DNA of 25,017 bases from Gracilimonas sp040877545 (GCA_040877545.1 JBBDNN010000041.1:1-25017); one strand, 5' to 3'. Positions 16,857 through 24,612 are shown, counted from the stretch's first letter. Made by a program: numbers and translations. The notes: generated by a model from the letters alone, not told the origin.

Positions 16857-17992
16857 TAGCTATAAGAATTTACCGCTTCAACTACCACTTCAACTTCTTT
16901 ATCACTCATTACCGGGCTTATGGGTAAACTCACCACTTCCTCATGGATTTTTTCAGTCACCGGCAGATTAAGCTTATGAAGACCGGGATATCCTTCTTGT
17001 TTATTTGGAGGTATGGGATAGTGTATCAATGTTCCTACTCCGTGTGCTTCTAAATGATCTATAAATGATGGCCTGTCGGAAACTCTTACTACAAATACAT
17101 GACAAACGTGGTTTTTTGAGGTTGAGGTTGAGGTTGAGGTTGAGGTTGAGATTTGAGGTTGAGGTTGAGGTAAGGTGATGTTTGAATTGGTGATATTTTT
17201 TAGATAGGTGTCAGCGATTTCACGCCTGCGCTGATTATCCTCGTCTAAGCCTTTTAATTTTACCCTGAGAATAGCGGCTTGTATCTCATCGAGCCGGCTG
17301 TTATAGCCCTGGTATTTGTTATAGTATTTTTTTTGTGAGCCGTAATTGCCCAAAGTGCGGCATACCTCAGCGAGTTCGGCATTATCGGTACATATAGCTC
17401 CTGCATCTCCTAAAGCCCCAAGATTCTTCCCGGGATAAAAACTAAACCCGGCGGCATCTCCCAGGCTGCCAACCCGTTTATTATTAAAATAAGCGCCATG
17501 GGCTTGAGCGGCATCTTCTATGAGTTTTAAATCATATTCTGAACAGAGCCCGCCGATTTTTTTCGTATACGCATTTTGCCCATACAGATGGACAATCATA
17601 ATGCCTTTAGTTTTCACCGATATATGCTCTTCAATTAATTCAGGATTGATATTGTAGGTATCAATATTAGGTTCTACCAAAACAGGCTTCAAATTATTAT
17701 CTGTAATGGCAAGTATGGAGGCTATATACGTGTTGGCCGGTACAATAATTTCATCCCCTTCATTCATTATTCCTAATTCAATATAAGCCCTTAGAATGAT
17801 TCGAAGTGCATCTAATCCATTAGCTACACCAACAGCATGATTAACCCCAACATAATTGGAAAACTCATTTTCAAAGGATTCCACCTCTTTTCCAGTAAGA
17901 TACCAACCTGAGTCAATAACTCTGTTAGTTGCTTCCTTAATTTCGTCAGTATAAACTTCATTTATTTTCTGTAGGTCTAAAAACTTAATCAT
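16856..17992 (-). CDS. fdtB: DegT-family aminotransferase, FdtB/QdtB-like (dTDP-3-keto-6-deoxyhexose transaminase)
   Basis: PLP-dependent enzyme of 378 aa expected to aminate C3 of a dTDP-3-keto-6-deoxyhexose. Family marks: SGWYLTGKEVESFE at 28-41, ANGLDALRI at 57-65, PANTYIASILAI, EDAAQAHGA at 159-167, and the likely Schiff-base lysine K189 in SFYPGKNLGALGDAGA. The FdtB/QdtB assignment rests on overall pattern and on two FdtA-like cupins three and four genes upstream. A low-complexity stretch (PQPQPQ-I-STSTSTSTSTS, about 275-292) is encoded by a TGAGGT hexamer array just before the conserved HVCHVFVVR strand, where relatives carry a short loop. It is flanked by overlaps: ATGA with the sulfotransferase and TAATG with the next glycosyltransferase. 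Confidence 0.87.
   Translation of the reverse strand: MIKFLDLQKINEVYTDEIKEATNRVIDSGWYLTGKEVESFENEFSNYVGVNHAVGVANGLDALRIILRAYIELGIMNEGDEIIVPANTYIASILAITDNNLKPVLVEPNIDTYNINPELIEEHISVKTKGIMIVHLYGQNAYTKKIGGLCSEYDLKLIEDAAQAHGAYFNNKRVGSLGDAAGFSFYPGKNLGALGDAGAICTDNAELAEVCRTLGNYGSQKKYYNKYQGYNSRLDEIQAAILRVKLKGLDEDNQRRREIADTYLKNITNSNITLPQPQPQISTSTSTSTSTSKNHVCHVFVVRVSDRPSFIDHLEAHGVGTLIHYPIPPNKQEGYPGLHKLNLPVTEKIHEEVVSLPISPVMSDKEVEVVVEAVNSYS
17117..17171. repeat. In-frame TGAGGT hexamer array in fdtB
   Basis: Two blocks of the plus-strand unit TGAGGT: five full units plus TGAG at 17117-17150, then three units at 17154-17171. The 3-nt spacer and phase change make one block code for Thr-Ser and the other for Pro-Gln. 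The same hexamer motif forms the hairpin repeats at 22886-22956 and 23349-23420. Gain or loss of units keeps the frame. Confidence 0.93.
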
Positions 17993-18807
17993 AATATTTT
18001 GTGCCTCTCTGCAACCAATTCCTTTAGTGGTTTAAAAACTTCATCCATAAAATTTTCTTCTTCTTCGCTATAATTAACTTCCTCTTTCTTGTCCTTATAT
18101 TTACCAATAATATTCAAATCATTAGAGCTCCTTTCAGTTATATCTATCGAGGATAACTCATAATGGTTGAAGAAAGAATTCAAATAGTTAGGATCTTCAG
18201 TAAACTTTTCATATTCAATAACATACTGAGGTTTTAAATAGTAGAAAAAGAAATGACTTCTAACCGCAACTAAAAAGGCAGTTTTTTTAGTGATTGAATC
18301 TAAGTCGCTTATAAATCTTAAGTAATATTTATAAAGCAATTTAGAGTTATTCACCGTAGGGATAATCTGCGTTAAAGCATCCTCATACCATTCACCATAA
18401 AACTCATTTCTGATTATGGAATCAACAATATCTTCAGGTTTTCTCCATATTCCCCAAACATCAATATCCGGATAATTTTCATTCATCCATTTTTGAGCAA
18501 AATGGTTTATAGTTGTTTTAATAATATGCAATTGCCCTTCTCTAAACGATTGCGTAGTAGAGTGTTTATAATGCCAATGAGACTTAATCAGATCATTATT
18601 CAGTTTATTATTCTTTAACGATTTAAAAAAAACATGCTCCGGACTTTTCTCATCAGTTTCTTTAAGAATTGAATACATTTTTTCTCGAATAAAACCCGAG
18701 TTAAATGGCTGCATAATTAGCTCTACCTTCGGATGTGTAGACAAAAGTCGGGTAATAGCAGAAGAACCACTCCGATCAAAACCATTTACTATTGTAAATT
18801 TTCCCAT
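17989..18807 (-). CDS. Sulfotransferase-family protein
   Basis: Predicted PAPS-dependent sulfotransferase of 272 aa. The N-terminal GFDRSGSSAITRLLSTHP (9-26) fits the 5'-phosphosulfate-binding loop, and WGIWRKPEDIVDSIIRNEF (about 118-136) fits the 3'-phosphate-binding region with its Arg and Ser. No signal peptide or membrane helix is evident, so it would act on a cytoplasmic lipid-linked intermediate. The gene ends in a 4-nt overlap (ATGA) with fdtB and starts 3 nt after the acyltransferase gene, so it is a core member of the operon. The acceptor sugar is unknown. Genes for PAPS synthesis are not in this window and would have to be elsewhere. Confidence 0.82.
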   Translation of the reverse strand: MGKFTIVNGFDRSGSSAITRLLSTHPKVELIMQPFNSGFIREKMYSILKETDEKSPEHVFFKSLKNNKLNNDLIKSHWHYKHSTTQSFREGQLHIIKTTINHFAQKWMNENYPDIDVWGIWRKPEDIVDSIIRNEFYGEWYEDALTQIIPTVNNSKLLYKYYLRFISDLDSITKKTAFLVAVRSHFFFYYLKPQYVIEYEKFTEDPNYLNSFFNHYELSSIDITERSSNDLNIIGKYKDKKEEVNYSEEEENFMDEVFKPLKELVAERHKIL

Positions 18808-18810
18808 GGA

Positions 18811-19746
18811 TTAAATTGATAATTCAAAAGTTGAATTTAAAACTCCACGAGCGCCAAATCCTTCTTTAAAGAAAGCCAAACCATTATTTAAAGTTTTGCC
18901 TTTCTCTTCAGTAGATATTCCGAAACTAAAATACTTTTTATCGTTGTATTCATTAATCATTTCACCAAGTAAGTATTCAAGAGCATTATGTTCATGTGCT
19001 TCATCAGAGGAACCAATGTATTGCGTATGCACTACCTGTTTATTTATAAATAATACCGTTCCACATAATATTTTTCCCTTTTTCTCAGCACAATACAGCT
19101 TTATGTTTTTCTGAAATTTTTCGGCCAGATACTGTATTTCTTCCAAAGCATGAGTAGGACTAGCATCGTGCTTGCTAAGATTATCCTCTAACACTTTCCA
19201 AAAGCCTTCATAGTTTTTCTTTTCTGTTATTTGTAAACCCACCTTCTTTCCTCTATTGATTTCATTGTCTCGAGTAGATGAAATTTTAAAATCACTATAG
19301 TCTATTACTTGCCCTATTTCAGCATAACTGATTTTTGCTCCATTGTTAACTAAGTGATAAACATCTTCCTCATATGGCATTTCATTATAAATGAATGGCA
19401 TTTTTTTATAAACCAATTTTGAAATACCTAATTCCTTTAGATAATCAATTACCATCTTGATAATATCACCTGTATTAGCCCCTCTTATTTTGTCATTAAC
19501 AATCAATCCTCCAAAAGTCAGTCCCTGATACGAATAGAACTTGTCCTTGTCAATATTTCCAGGTAAAACCGTTGCAATTTTTTCCCCTCTTTTTATGATA
19601 AGAGAATGTTCATTAAACCGGTCTTCGTGATATTCAATAAAATCTCTGCGAAAAAAGAAATGAGGGTTTTTACTGTTTCTAATATGGTTATCCCACTCAT
19701 TCTTAAAACTATCTTCATACTTAATTAGAGAAATATTTTCTCCCAT
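18811..19746 (-). CDS. GNAT-fold acyltransferase (FemAB/BioF2-like)
   Basis: Protein of 311 aa with the double-GNAT pattern of FemAB-like or BioF2-like transferases: FFRRDFIEYHEDRF near 31-44, SYQGLTFGGLIVND at about 72-85 and a C-terminal KILCGTVLFINKQVVHTQYIGSSDEA segment typical of the acyl-CoA or aminoacyl-binding half. In Fuc3NAc/Qui3NAc pathways the 3-amino sugar made by FdtB is N-acetylated by FdtC/QdtC, which is a hexapeptide protein; none is present here. This GNAT protein, immediately after the cupins, may fill that step. Its start overlaps the cupin stop as TAATG. Confidence 0.72.
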   Translation of the reverse strand: MGENISLIKYEDSFKNEWDNHIRNSKNPHFFFRRDFIEYHEDRFNEHSLIIKRGEKIATVLPGNIDKDKFYSYQGLTFGGLIVNDKIRGANTGDIIKMVIDYLKELGISKLVYKKMPFIYNEMPYEEDVYHLVNNGAKISYAEIGQVIDYSDFKISSTRDNEINRGKKVGLQITEKKNYEGFWKVLEDNLSKHDASPTHALEEIQYLAEKFQKNIKLYCAEKKGKILCGTVLFINKQVVHTQYIGSSDEAHEHNALEYLLGEMINEYNDKKYFSFGISTEEKGKTLNNGLAFFKEGFGARGVLNSTFELSI

Positions 19747-20165
19747 TAGTCTATTCCTTTAAATTTTTTATAATTATCATAATCTCTTATATAATCTTCT
19801 TCATTATAGATATGGGAAGCCAATACCAGGCAAATAGACCCTGATGAAAAATTCACCTCCTGCGCCCAAATACCAGGGGGAATATGCAATCCGTAATAAG
19901 GTCTGTTAAGTTGTACCTGCCTTTTTACGATTCCATCATCTAATATCACTTCAAAAGCTCCACTGGCAGCCATTAAGAATTGATGACATGCTTTATGAGC
20001 ATGGGCTCCCCGAGATTCCCCACCCGGTATATCATATAAATAAAATACTCGTTTTACATCAAAAGGCAGAATATCATTTTTATTGTCAATAGCCGTAATA
20101 TTACCAGCTATATTTTGAATTTTGGGCAGTTCAATTACACTGCAATCATATACACTATTCTTCAT
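19746..20165 (-). CDS. fdtA: FdtA/QdtA-like dTDP-6-deoxy-3,4-ketohexulose isomerase (HAH type)
   Basis: Cupin-fold sugar 3,4-ketoisomerase of 139 aa. It would convert dTDP-4-keto-6-deoxyglucose from RmlB to the 3-keto isomer used by FdtB. The family core is present: FYLYDIPGGESRGAHAHKACHQF with the HAH histidine pair at about 58-60, YYGLHIPPGIWAQ and the C-terminal SHIYNEEDYIRDYDNYKKF. FdtA and QdtA differ in product stereochemistry, which I cannot decide from sequence. It is the second of a tandem pair: its ATG lies 11 nt inside the end of the upstream cupin gene. Confidence 0.88.
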   Translation of the reverse strand: MKNSVYDCSVIELPKIQNIAGNITAIDNKNDILPFDVKRVFYLYDIPGGESRGAHAHKACHQFLMAASGAFEVILDDGIVKRQVQLNRPYYGLHIPPGIWAQEVNFSSGSICLVLASHIYNEEDYIRDYDNYKKFKGID

Positions 20166-20562
20166 ACAGGCTCACAAATTTTTTAAAATCTCTTATATAA
20201 TCATCTCCCTCATAGGCAGAATCAGAGGCGTGTAGAGAGAGTGCATTGGTAGAAAAATTTTCGAGATGTCTCCAGGTTTGGGCCGGAACATATAACCCAT
20301 AATAGGAACGATTTAGACTATGTACTTCTTTTTCGCCATCCAGTTTGGTTATTACCACATCAAAACTGCCACTTAAGGCAATAATAAATTCATTTTGTTT
20401 GTAATATGCATGTCCTCCCCGTTTTTGCCCCCCGGGAACATCATAAGTATAAAAAATCCTCTCTATCTTGAAGGGAAGCTGGGTATTGTTTTCAAAAAAA
20501 GTAAGATTACCCCTGGGATCCTCAATTTTTGGAAGAACTATTTTTTTAATTTCAGAAATCAT
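20155..20562 (-). CDS. FdtA-like cupin with HAY in place of HAH
   Basis: Second FdtA/WxcM-like cupin, 135 aa, with the same core as its neighbour: FYTYDVPGGQKRGGHAYYKQNEFI, SYYGLYVPAQTWRHLENFS and DDYIRDFKKF. At the site where FdtA-type enzymes have His-x-His this protein has His-Ala-Tyr, so one of the two active-site histidines is replaced. It may be a different specificity class, a regulatory or hetero-oligomer partner, or a non-catalytic copy. The start ATG overlaps the Wzx stop (ATGA, 20562-20559). Confidence 0.82.
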   Translation of the reverse strand: MISEIKKIVLPKIEDPRGNLTFFENNTQLPFKIERIFYTYDVPGGQKRGGHAYYKQNEFIIALSGSFDVVITKLDGEKEVHSLNRSYYGLYVPAQTWRHLENFSTNALSLHASDSAYEGDDYIRDFKKFVSLYEE

Positions 20563-22016
20563 TTGTTCCCCTTAATTGAATTCCATTTTTCCAATCCGGT
20601 TTCTTTCAAATATGTATAACCATCCACTTTAAATAGTTCATAAACAAATATACTAATTATTGCCCCGACAATGATTTGAGAAATTGTTGTAGCTAACAAG
20701 CTAAAATTAATATACAAAGGAAGAATTGATATGCATATGAACATAAAAGTGCTTATCAAAATAGTCGGCAGTGTATCTTTAATCTGTAACCAAGTACCAT
20801 ATTCAATTGTTTTCCCACCATAGTGACTAATTAACCAAAAAGAAAAAAGCTGGTGACCAATCATAACATAAAGCATGGGTTTGATTCCAAAATATATTGC
20901 AGTAAGAATGACGGGTATTGCCATAAATTTTCGTGCAATTCCAATATTCAAAATAATATTAGACTTGCCTGCTACTTTTAACATGTTTGAGTTTAAGGCA
21001 TCCAAAGGATAAAACATGGCTGAAAAACAGAGTATCTTTAAAAATTCACCAGTCAGCAACCACTCCTCACCAAGTAACAGAACCGTAAAATTTTCAGCAA
21101 TCGCAGACAATCCAAACAATAGGGTTATGCTAATAAGTGCAATGATCTTAGTTAATTTTCGATATGCTTTCTTAAGTCTTTTAAGATCAGCCTGAATATT
21201 GGATAATACAGGATAAGTTACTTTTTGAACAATTCCGGTGATCCCTTTTGAAGGGAAATTTTTAAAACCTTCAGCCTTAGTATAAAGTCCAAGTTGGGAG
21301 GCGCTATAATATTTCCCAATGATCAAATAGTACATATTTAGATAAATTGTATCTATAATTCCCAAAGCCGCCAGTCGACTACCAAATGTAAACATCTCTT
21401 TAAATGATTGTTTGCTAAAAGTAAAATTAGGAATCCACTTACTCCAAAACCAGTACATAATCACCGTAAAAGAACTTATTAACAGCGTATTGGCCACCAA
21501 GCTCCAAACGCCCAAGCCATAATAGGCCATGGCAATGGCAATTATGCCCGCCGAAACCGAAGCAATTACTTCAACTTTTGTCAATAGTTTGAAATCAAGC
21601 TCTTTGGTTAATTTTGCTTTTTGTATGAGGGTAAATGCGTTTATAATAAGAGTAAGACTCAATACTCTAACCAGGCTAATTAATTTGGGTTCATCATAAA
21701 AACCCGCTATTAAACCTGCATTAAAAAATAGAATGAGATATAAGCCTACACTCATTGCTATATTAAAGAAAAATGCCGTAGAATAGTCCTCCTCCGTACA
21801 ATCAGGATTCCGTATTAACGCATCTTTAAGCCCACTATTTATAAGTGTGCTGGACAAAGCAATGAAAATTGTCAACATCCCAATCAGCCCAAATTCTCTC
21901 GGAGACAAAAGTCGGGCTAAAATAATGCCTACTACAAAAGCATTTAATTGGGTTGAGAAATCCTGAATGAAACTCCAGAACACCCCACTAACAGTTTTTT
22001 CTTTTAAACTACCCAA
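20559..22016 (-). CDS. Wzx-type flippase, MOP superfamily (WzxC-like)
   Basis: Polytopic inner-membrane protein of 485 aa in the MOP/MATE-like polysaccharide-exporter group. The N-terminal EKTVSGVFWSFIQDFSTQLN and ILARLLSPREFGLIGML are typical, followed by about twelve to fourteen hydrophobic segments and a GKYYSASQLGLYTKAEGFKN motif near residue 235. It flips undecaprenyl-linked repeat units for the EpsG-like polymerase. The start is TTG at 22016, one base after the rmlA stop. An in-frame TGA lies just upstream and the next ATG is about 46 codons inside, so TTG is almost certainly used. Confidence 0.93.
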   Translation of the reverse strand: MGSLKEKTVSGVFWSFIQDFSTQLNAFVVGIILARLLSPREFGLIGMLTIFIALSSTLINSGLKDALIRNPDCTEEDYSTAFFFNIAMSVGLYLILFFNAGLIAGFYDEPKLISLVRVLSLTLIINAFTLIQKAKLTKELDFKLLTKVEVIASVSAGIIAIAMAYYGLGVWSLVANTLLISSFTVIMYWFWSKWIPNFTFSKQSFKEMFTFGSRLAALGIIDTIYLNMYYLIIGKYYSASQLGLYTKAEGFKNFPSKGITGIVQKVTYPVLSNIQADLKRLKKAYRKLTKIIALISITLLFGLSAIAENFTVLLLGEEWLLTGEFLKILCFSAMFYPLDALNSNMLKVAGKSNIILNIGIARKFMAIPVILTAIYFGIKPMLYVMIGHQLFSFWLISHYGGKTIEYGTWLQIKDTLPTILISTFMFICISILPLYINFSLLATTISQIIVGAIISIFVYELFKVDGYTYLKETGLEKWNSIKGNK

Positions 22017-22017
22017 T

Positions 22018-22881
22018 TCAGTTCAATAGCCCTTTTAAATATTCACTATAGCTGCTCTTTCCCAATGCATTCGTTATTTCATCAACTTGTTCTTTTCCAA
22101 TCCAACCTTTGTTAAATGAAATTTCTTCCAGGCAAGCTATTTTAAAACCTTGTCTTCGTTCAATAATCTCTACAAATTTTGATGCTTCCATCATGGCATC
22201 GTGGGTTCCAGTATCAAGCCATGCGAAACCGCGTCCTAACGGTTCTACATGCAAAGCACCTAATTCAAGGTACTTTTGATTAACTGAGGTAATCTCCAAC
22301 TCCCTTCGATCTGAAGGTTCTACATTTTTGGCAATATCCACCACCCGGTTATCATAAAAGTATAACCCGGTTACTGCAATATTGCTCTTAGGCTTATCCG
22401 GTTTTTCTTCAATGGAAAGTGCCTGATCATTTTCATCTACTTCAACTACTCCAAATCGTTCAGGATCGCTTACTCGGTAACCAAAAACTGTAGCTCCTTT
22501 CAGGTTCTCAACTGTGCGTTTCAAAATGGGAGTAAAACCCTGGCCATAAAAGATATTATCCCCTAAAATCAGGCACACATCATCATCACCAATAAAATCT
22601 TCCCCAATAATGAAAGCCTGTGCCAGTCCGTCGGGGCTGGGTTGTACAGCATAAGTAAGTTCTATTCCCCATTCAGAACCATCTCCCAAAAGCCGTTTAA
22701 AACTATCGTTGTCTTCTGGTGTGGTAATAATCAAAATCTCCTGAATTCCCGCCAGCATAAGCACGGAAAGAGGGTAGTAGATCATAGGTTTATCGTACAC
22801 CGGCATTAGTTGCTTGCTGATAGCTTTAGTTACTGGATAAAGTCTTGTGCCACTACCGCCTGCTAAAATTATTCCTTTCAT
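22018..22881 (-). CDS. rmlA: Glucose-1-phosphate thymidylyltransferase
   Basis: Makes dTDP-glucose from glucose-1-phosphate and dTTP, the first step for dTDP-deoxysugars. The 287-aa protein has the family signature: GIILAGGSGTRLYPVTKAISKQ at 3-24, KPMIYYPLSVLMLAGI, VQPSPDGLAQAF, LGDNIFYG, IEEKP, VTGLYFYD and the C-terminal GFAWLDTGTHDAMMEASKFV. It starts at ATG 22881. The bases before it belong to a hexamer repeat and are pyrimidine-rich on the coding strand, so there is no Shine-Dalgarno sequence. The Wzx gene begins one base after its stop. Confidence 0.97.
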   Translation of the reverse strand: MKGIILAGGSGTRLYPVTKAISKQLMPVYDKPMIYYPLSVLMLAGIQEILIITTPEDNDSFKRLLGDGSEWGIELTYAVQPSPDGLAQAFIIGEDFIGDDDVCLILGDNIFYGQGFTPILKRTVENLKGATVFGYRVSDPERFGVVEVDENDQALSIEEKPDKPKSNIAVTGLYFYDNRVVDIAKNVEPSDRRELEITSVNQKYLELGALHVEPLGRGFAWLDTGTHDAMMEASKFVEIIERRQGFKIACLEEISFNKGWIGKEQVDEITNALGKSSYSEYLKGLLN

Positions 22882-22885
22882 TGTT

Positions 22886-22956
22886 GTTGAGGTTTAGGTA
22901 AAGGTTTAGGTTGAGGAGGTTTGAGGGTTTCTTCACCTCAGCCTCAACCTTAACCT
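22886..22956. repeat. Hairpin-forming hexamer repeat, copy A, between S23 and rmlA
   Basis: On the plus strand, degenerate GGTTTAGGTAAAGG and GGTTGAGGAGG units are followed by complementary CCTCAGCCTCAACCTTAACC units, forming an imperfect hairpin. The S23 stop codon TAA (22952-22950) lies inside it, and it ends about 5 nt before the rmlA ATG. It is in the same orientation as copy B at 23349-23420. Confidence 0.85.
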
Positions 22957-23309
22957 ATACTTTTCATGATTTTATTTAATTGGTGTATCAATTCTTTGTA
23001 TTCATCAAAAAGTCGGTTAGTATCTTCATCGTTAAAATAGCCTACTCCGTTTCCATATTTTAAATGACTTTGGGTTTCAAATGCTGATCCACGGGCAATA
23101 GTGTAAAAATAACTTTTGTCTTTCTTTGTTCTTCGTCCAAATCCTTCTGCAATATTTGCTGATACGCTATTTGATGATTTTCTGATCTGTGATGTCAATG
23201 CATAATCCTCTGACCTTGGTAGTGGCACAGTGTGCTTAAAGACTTCTATAGCCAGCTCGTTGGCTTCTTGTCATGCATTCATGTCGGTGAAGGAGTTGAT
23301 TCTTGGCAT
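22950..23309 (-). pseudogene. S23 / 23S-rRNA-intervening-sequence-type four-helix-bundle protein, interrupted by an in-frame TGA
   Basis: From ATG 23309 the frame reads MPRINSFTDMNA, TGA, QEANELAIEVFKHT and continues into PRSEDYALTSQIRKSSNSV, SANIAEGFGRR and a C-terminal helix, the normal 120-codon layout of the family. The TGA at 23273-23271 falls where relatives have Trp (AWQEA/VWQKA pattern), so TGG to TGA explains it. A GTG at 23228 could restart a 92-aa protein lacking most of helix 1. The biological role of these proteins is not established; they often lie in variable loci and rRNA intervening sequences. It is flanked by two copies of the same hexamer hairpin repeat, and its stop lies within copy A, suggesting a cassette-like unit inserted between rmlB and rmlA. 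Confidence 0.85.
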
Positions 23310-23348
23310 CCTTTTATTTTTGTAATTCCATTTTCACTGTGAGTTTTT

Positions 23349-23420
23349 TGAGGTAAAGGTAGAGGTTGAGGAGGTTTGAGGATTTTCTCAACCTTAACCT
23401 CAGCCTCAACCTTTTCAACC
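23349..23420. repeat. Hairpin-forming hexamer repeat, copy B, between rmlB and S23
   Basis: A GGTAAAGG/GGTTGAGGAGGTTTGAGG arm is followed by CTCAACCTTAACC and CAGCCTCAACC, nearly the same order as copy A and potentially a strong imperfect hairpin. The rmlB stop TGA (23417-23415) lies in its edge, so the repeat supplies the end of that gene. Confidence 0.85.
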
Positions 23421-24476
23421 AGTACCTAATCTTTCTAAACTATAGTTATTCTCCGTCACCGCTTCGCACCAGTCAATATTATCTAAATACCACTGAACCG
23501 TTTTCTTGATGCCACTGTCAAAGGTTTCTTCTGGAGTCCAGCCGAGCTCCCTTTCAATTTTTGAGGCATCTATAGCGTAGCGGAAATCATGTCCGGGCCG
23601 GTCGGTTACAAATGAAATTTGCTCCCTGTACTTTTCATTTTTTGGCATAAGTTCATCTAAGGTATCACAAATGGTATGCACCACTTCAATATTCTGCTTC
23701 TCATTGTGCCCGCCAATGTTATAAGTCTCCCCCGGTTTTCCGGTTTCCACCACTTTCAGCAAAGCCCTTGCATGGTCATCCACATACAGCCAGTCCCGAA
23801 CATTATCTCCTTTACCGTACACGGGAATGGGCTCGCCTTGCAGTGCTTTAAGTATAACGACAGGGATCAGTTTTTCAGGAAACTGGTAGGGGCCGTAATT
23901 GTTGGAACAGTTTGTGATTACCGTTGGCAGCCCGTAAGTGTGGTTCCATGCCCGCACCAAATGATCCGAAGAGGCTTTACTCGATGAATAGGGTGAGCGG
24001 GGATCATAGGGTGTTTCTTCGGTAAAAAAGCCTTCATCCCCCAAAGAACCATACACTTCATCGGTGGAAACATGCAGAAAGCGGAAGCTCTCTTTCCTAT
24101 TTCCTTCTAAAGAATTCCAATAATTTTTGGCGATCTCAAGCAAGGTATGCGTACCATTCACATTGGTTTTTATAAACTCAGCCGAACCATCTATAGAACG
24201 ATCAACATGGGATTCTGCCGCAAGGTGCATGATCGCATCGGGCTGGTATTCCGTGAATATTCGCTGCATCTCAGCCGCATCACAAATATCCACTTTTTCG
24301 AAGGTATATCTTTCGGAATCGGCAACAGAAGTGAGGGATTCTAAATGACCAGCATAGGTTAGTTTGTCAATATTCAGAACCTGATGCCCGGTTTGGTTAA
24401 TGATTAACCGAACCAAAGCCGATCCTATGAAGCCTGCGCCGCCTGTTACTATTATTTTTAGCTTGTTAGAATTCAA
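23415..24476 (-). CDS. rmlB: dTDP-glucose 4,6-dehydratase
   Basis: NAD-dependent extended SDR enzyme converting dTDP-glucose to dTDP-4-keto-6-deoxyglucose. The 353-aa protein has the NAD-binding VTGGAGFIGSALV near the start, DKLTYAGHLESL, HLAAESHVDRSI, the STDEVYGSLG catalytic Asp-Glu segment, the PYSSSKASSDHLVRAW Tyr-x3-Lys motif, NCSNNYGPYQFPEKLIP and DNVRDWLYVDDH. The start is TTG 24476: the frame upstream reaches a stop without any ATG, and the Rossmann motif begins a few residues later. No rmlC or rmlD is in the window, so its product probably goes to the FdtA/FdtB branch. Confidence 0.96.
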   Translation of the reverse strand: MNSNKLKIIVTGGAGFIGSALVRLIINQTGHQVLNIDKLTYAGHLESLTSVADSERYTFEKVDICDAAEMQRIFTEYQPDAIMHLAAESHVDRSIDGSAEFIKTNVNGTHTLLEIAKNYWNSLEGNRKESFRFLHVSTDEVYGSLGDEGFFTEETPYDPRSPYSSSKASSDHLVRAWNHTYGLPTVITNCSNNYGPYQFPEKLIPVVILKALQGEPIPVYGKGDNVRDWLYVDDHARALLKVVETGKPGETYNIGGHNEKQNIEVVHTICDTLDELMPKNEKYREQISFVTDRPGHDFRYAIDASKIERELGWTPEETFDSGIKKTVQWYLDNIDWCEAVTENNYSLERLGTG

Positions 24477-24612
24477 AGTTTCGGATTTAAAATTATAAGT
24501 TGGTTTAGTTGCTGATTAATACTTTGGATGCCTTAAAGACTATTAGATTTCCGCCTTCGCGGGAATGACCGTTTGGTTGTTAGGTTTTGTGAGTCTATTT
24601 TTCATTTTCCCA
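24477..24612. other. Intergenic spacer with a REP-like GC-rich element
   Basis: This 136-nt spacer lies between rmlB and the dehydrogenase fragment. At 24549-24568 it contains TTCCGCCTTCGCGGGAATGA, a short hairpin (TTCCGC with GCGGGAA) that resembles a dispersed repeat seen in many bacterial genomes. No gene was seen. Confidence 0.5.

Noticed and set aside
17117..17171. CRISPR-like array
   Set aside because: The units are 6-nt tandem repeats without spacers and lie in a coding frame.
23265..23280. TGA read as Trp (alternative genetic code)
   Set aside because: Many genes here, including wecB, rmlA, rmlB and wzx, end with TGA at the expected family C-terminus, so TGA is a normal stop.
22018..24476. 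dTDP-rhamnose pathway
   Set aside because: RmlA and RmlB are present but RmlC and RmlD are not, while FdtA/FdtB-like genes are; the 3-amino-sugar branch fits better.
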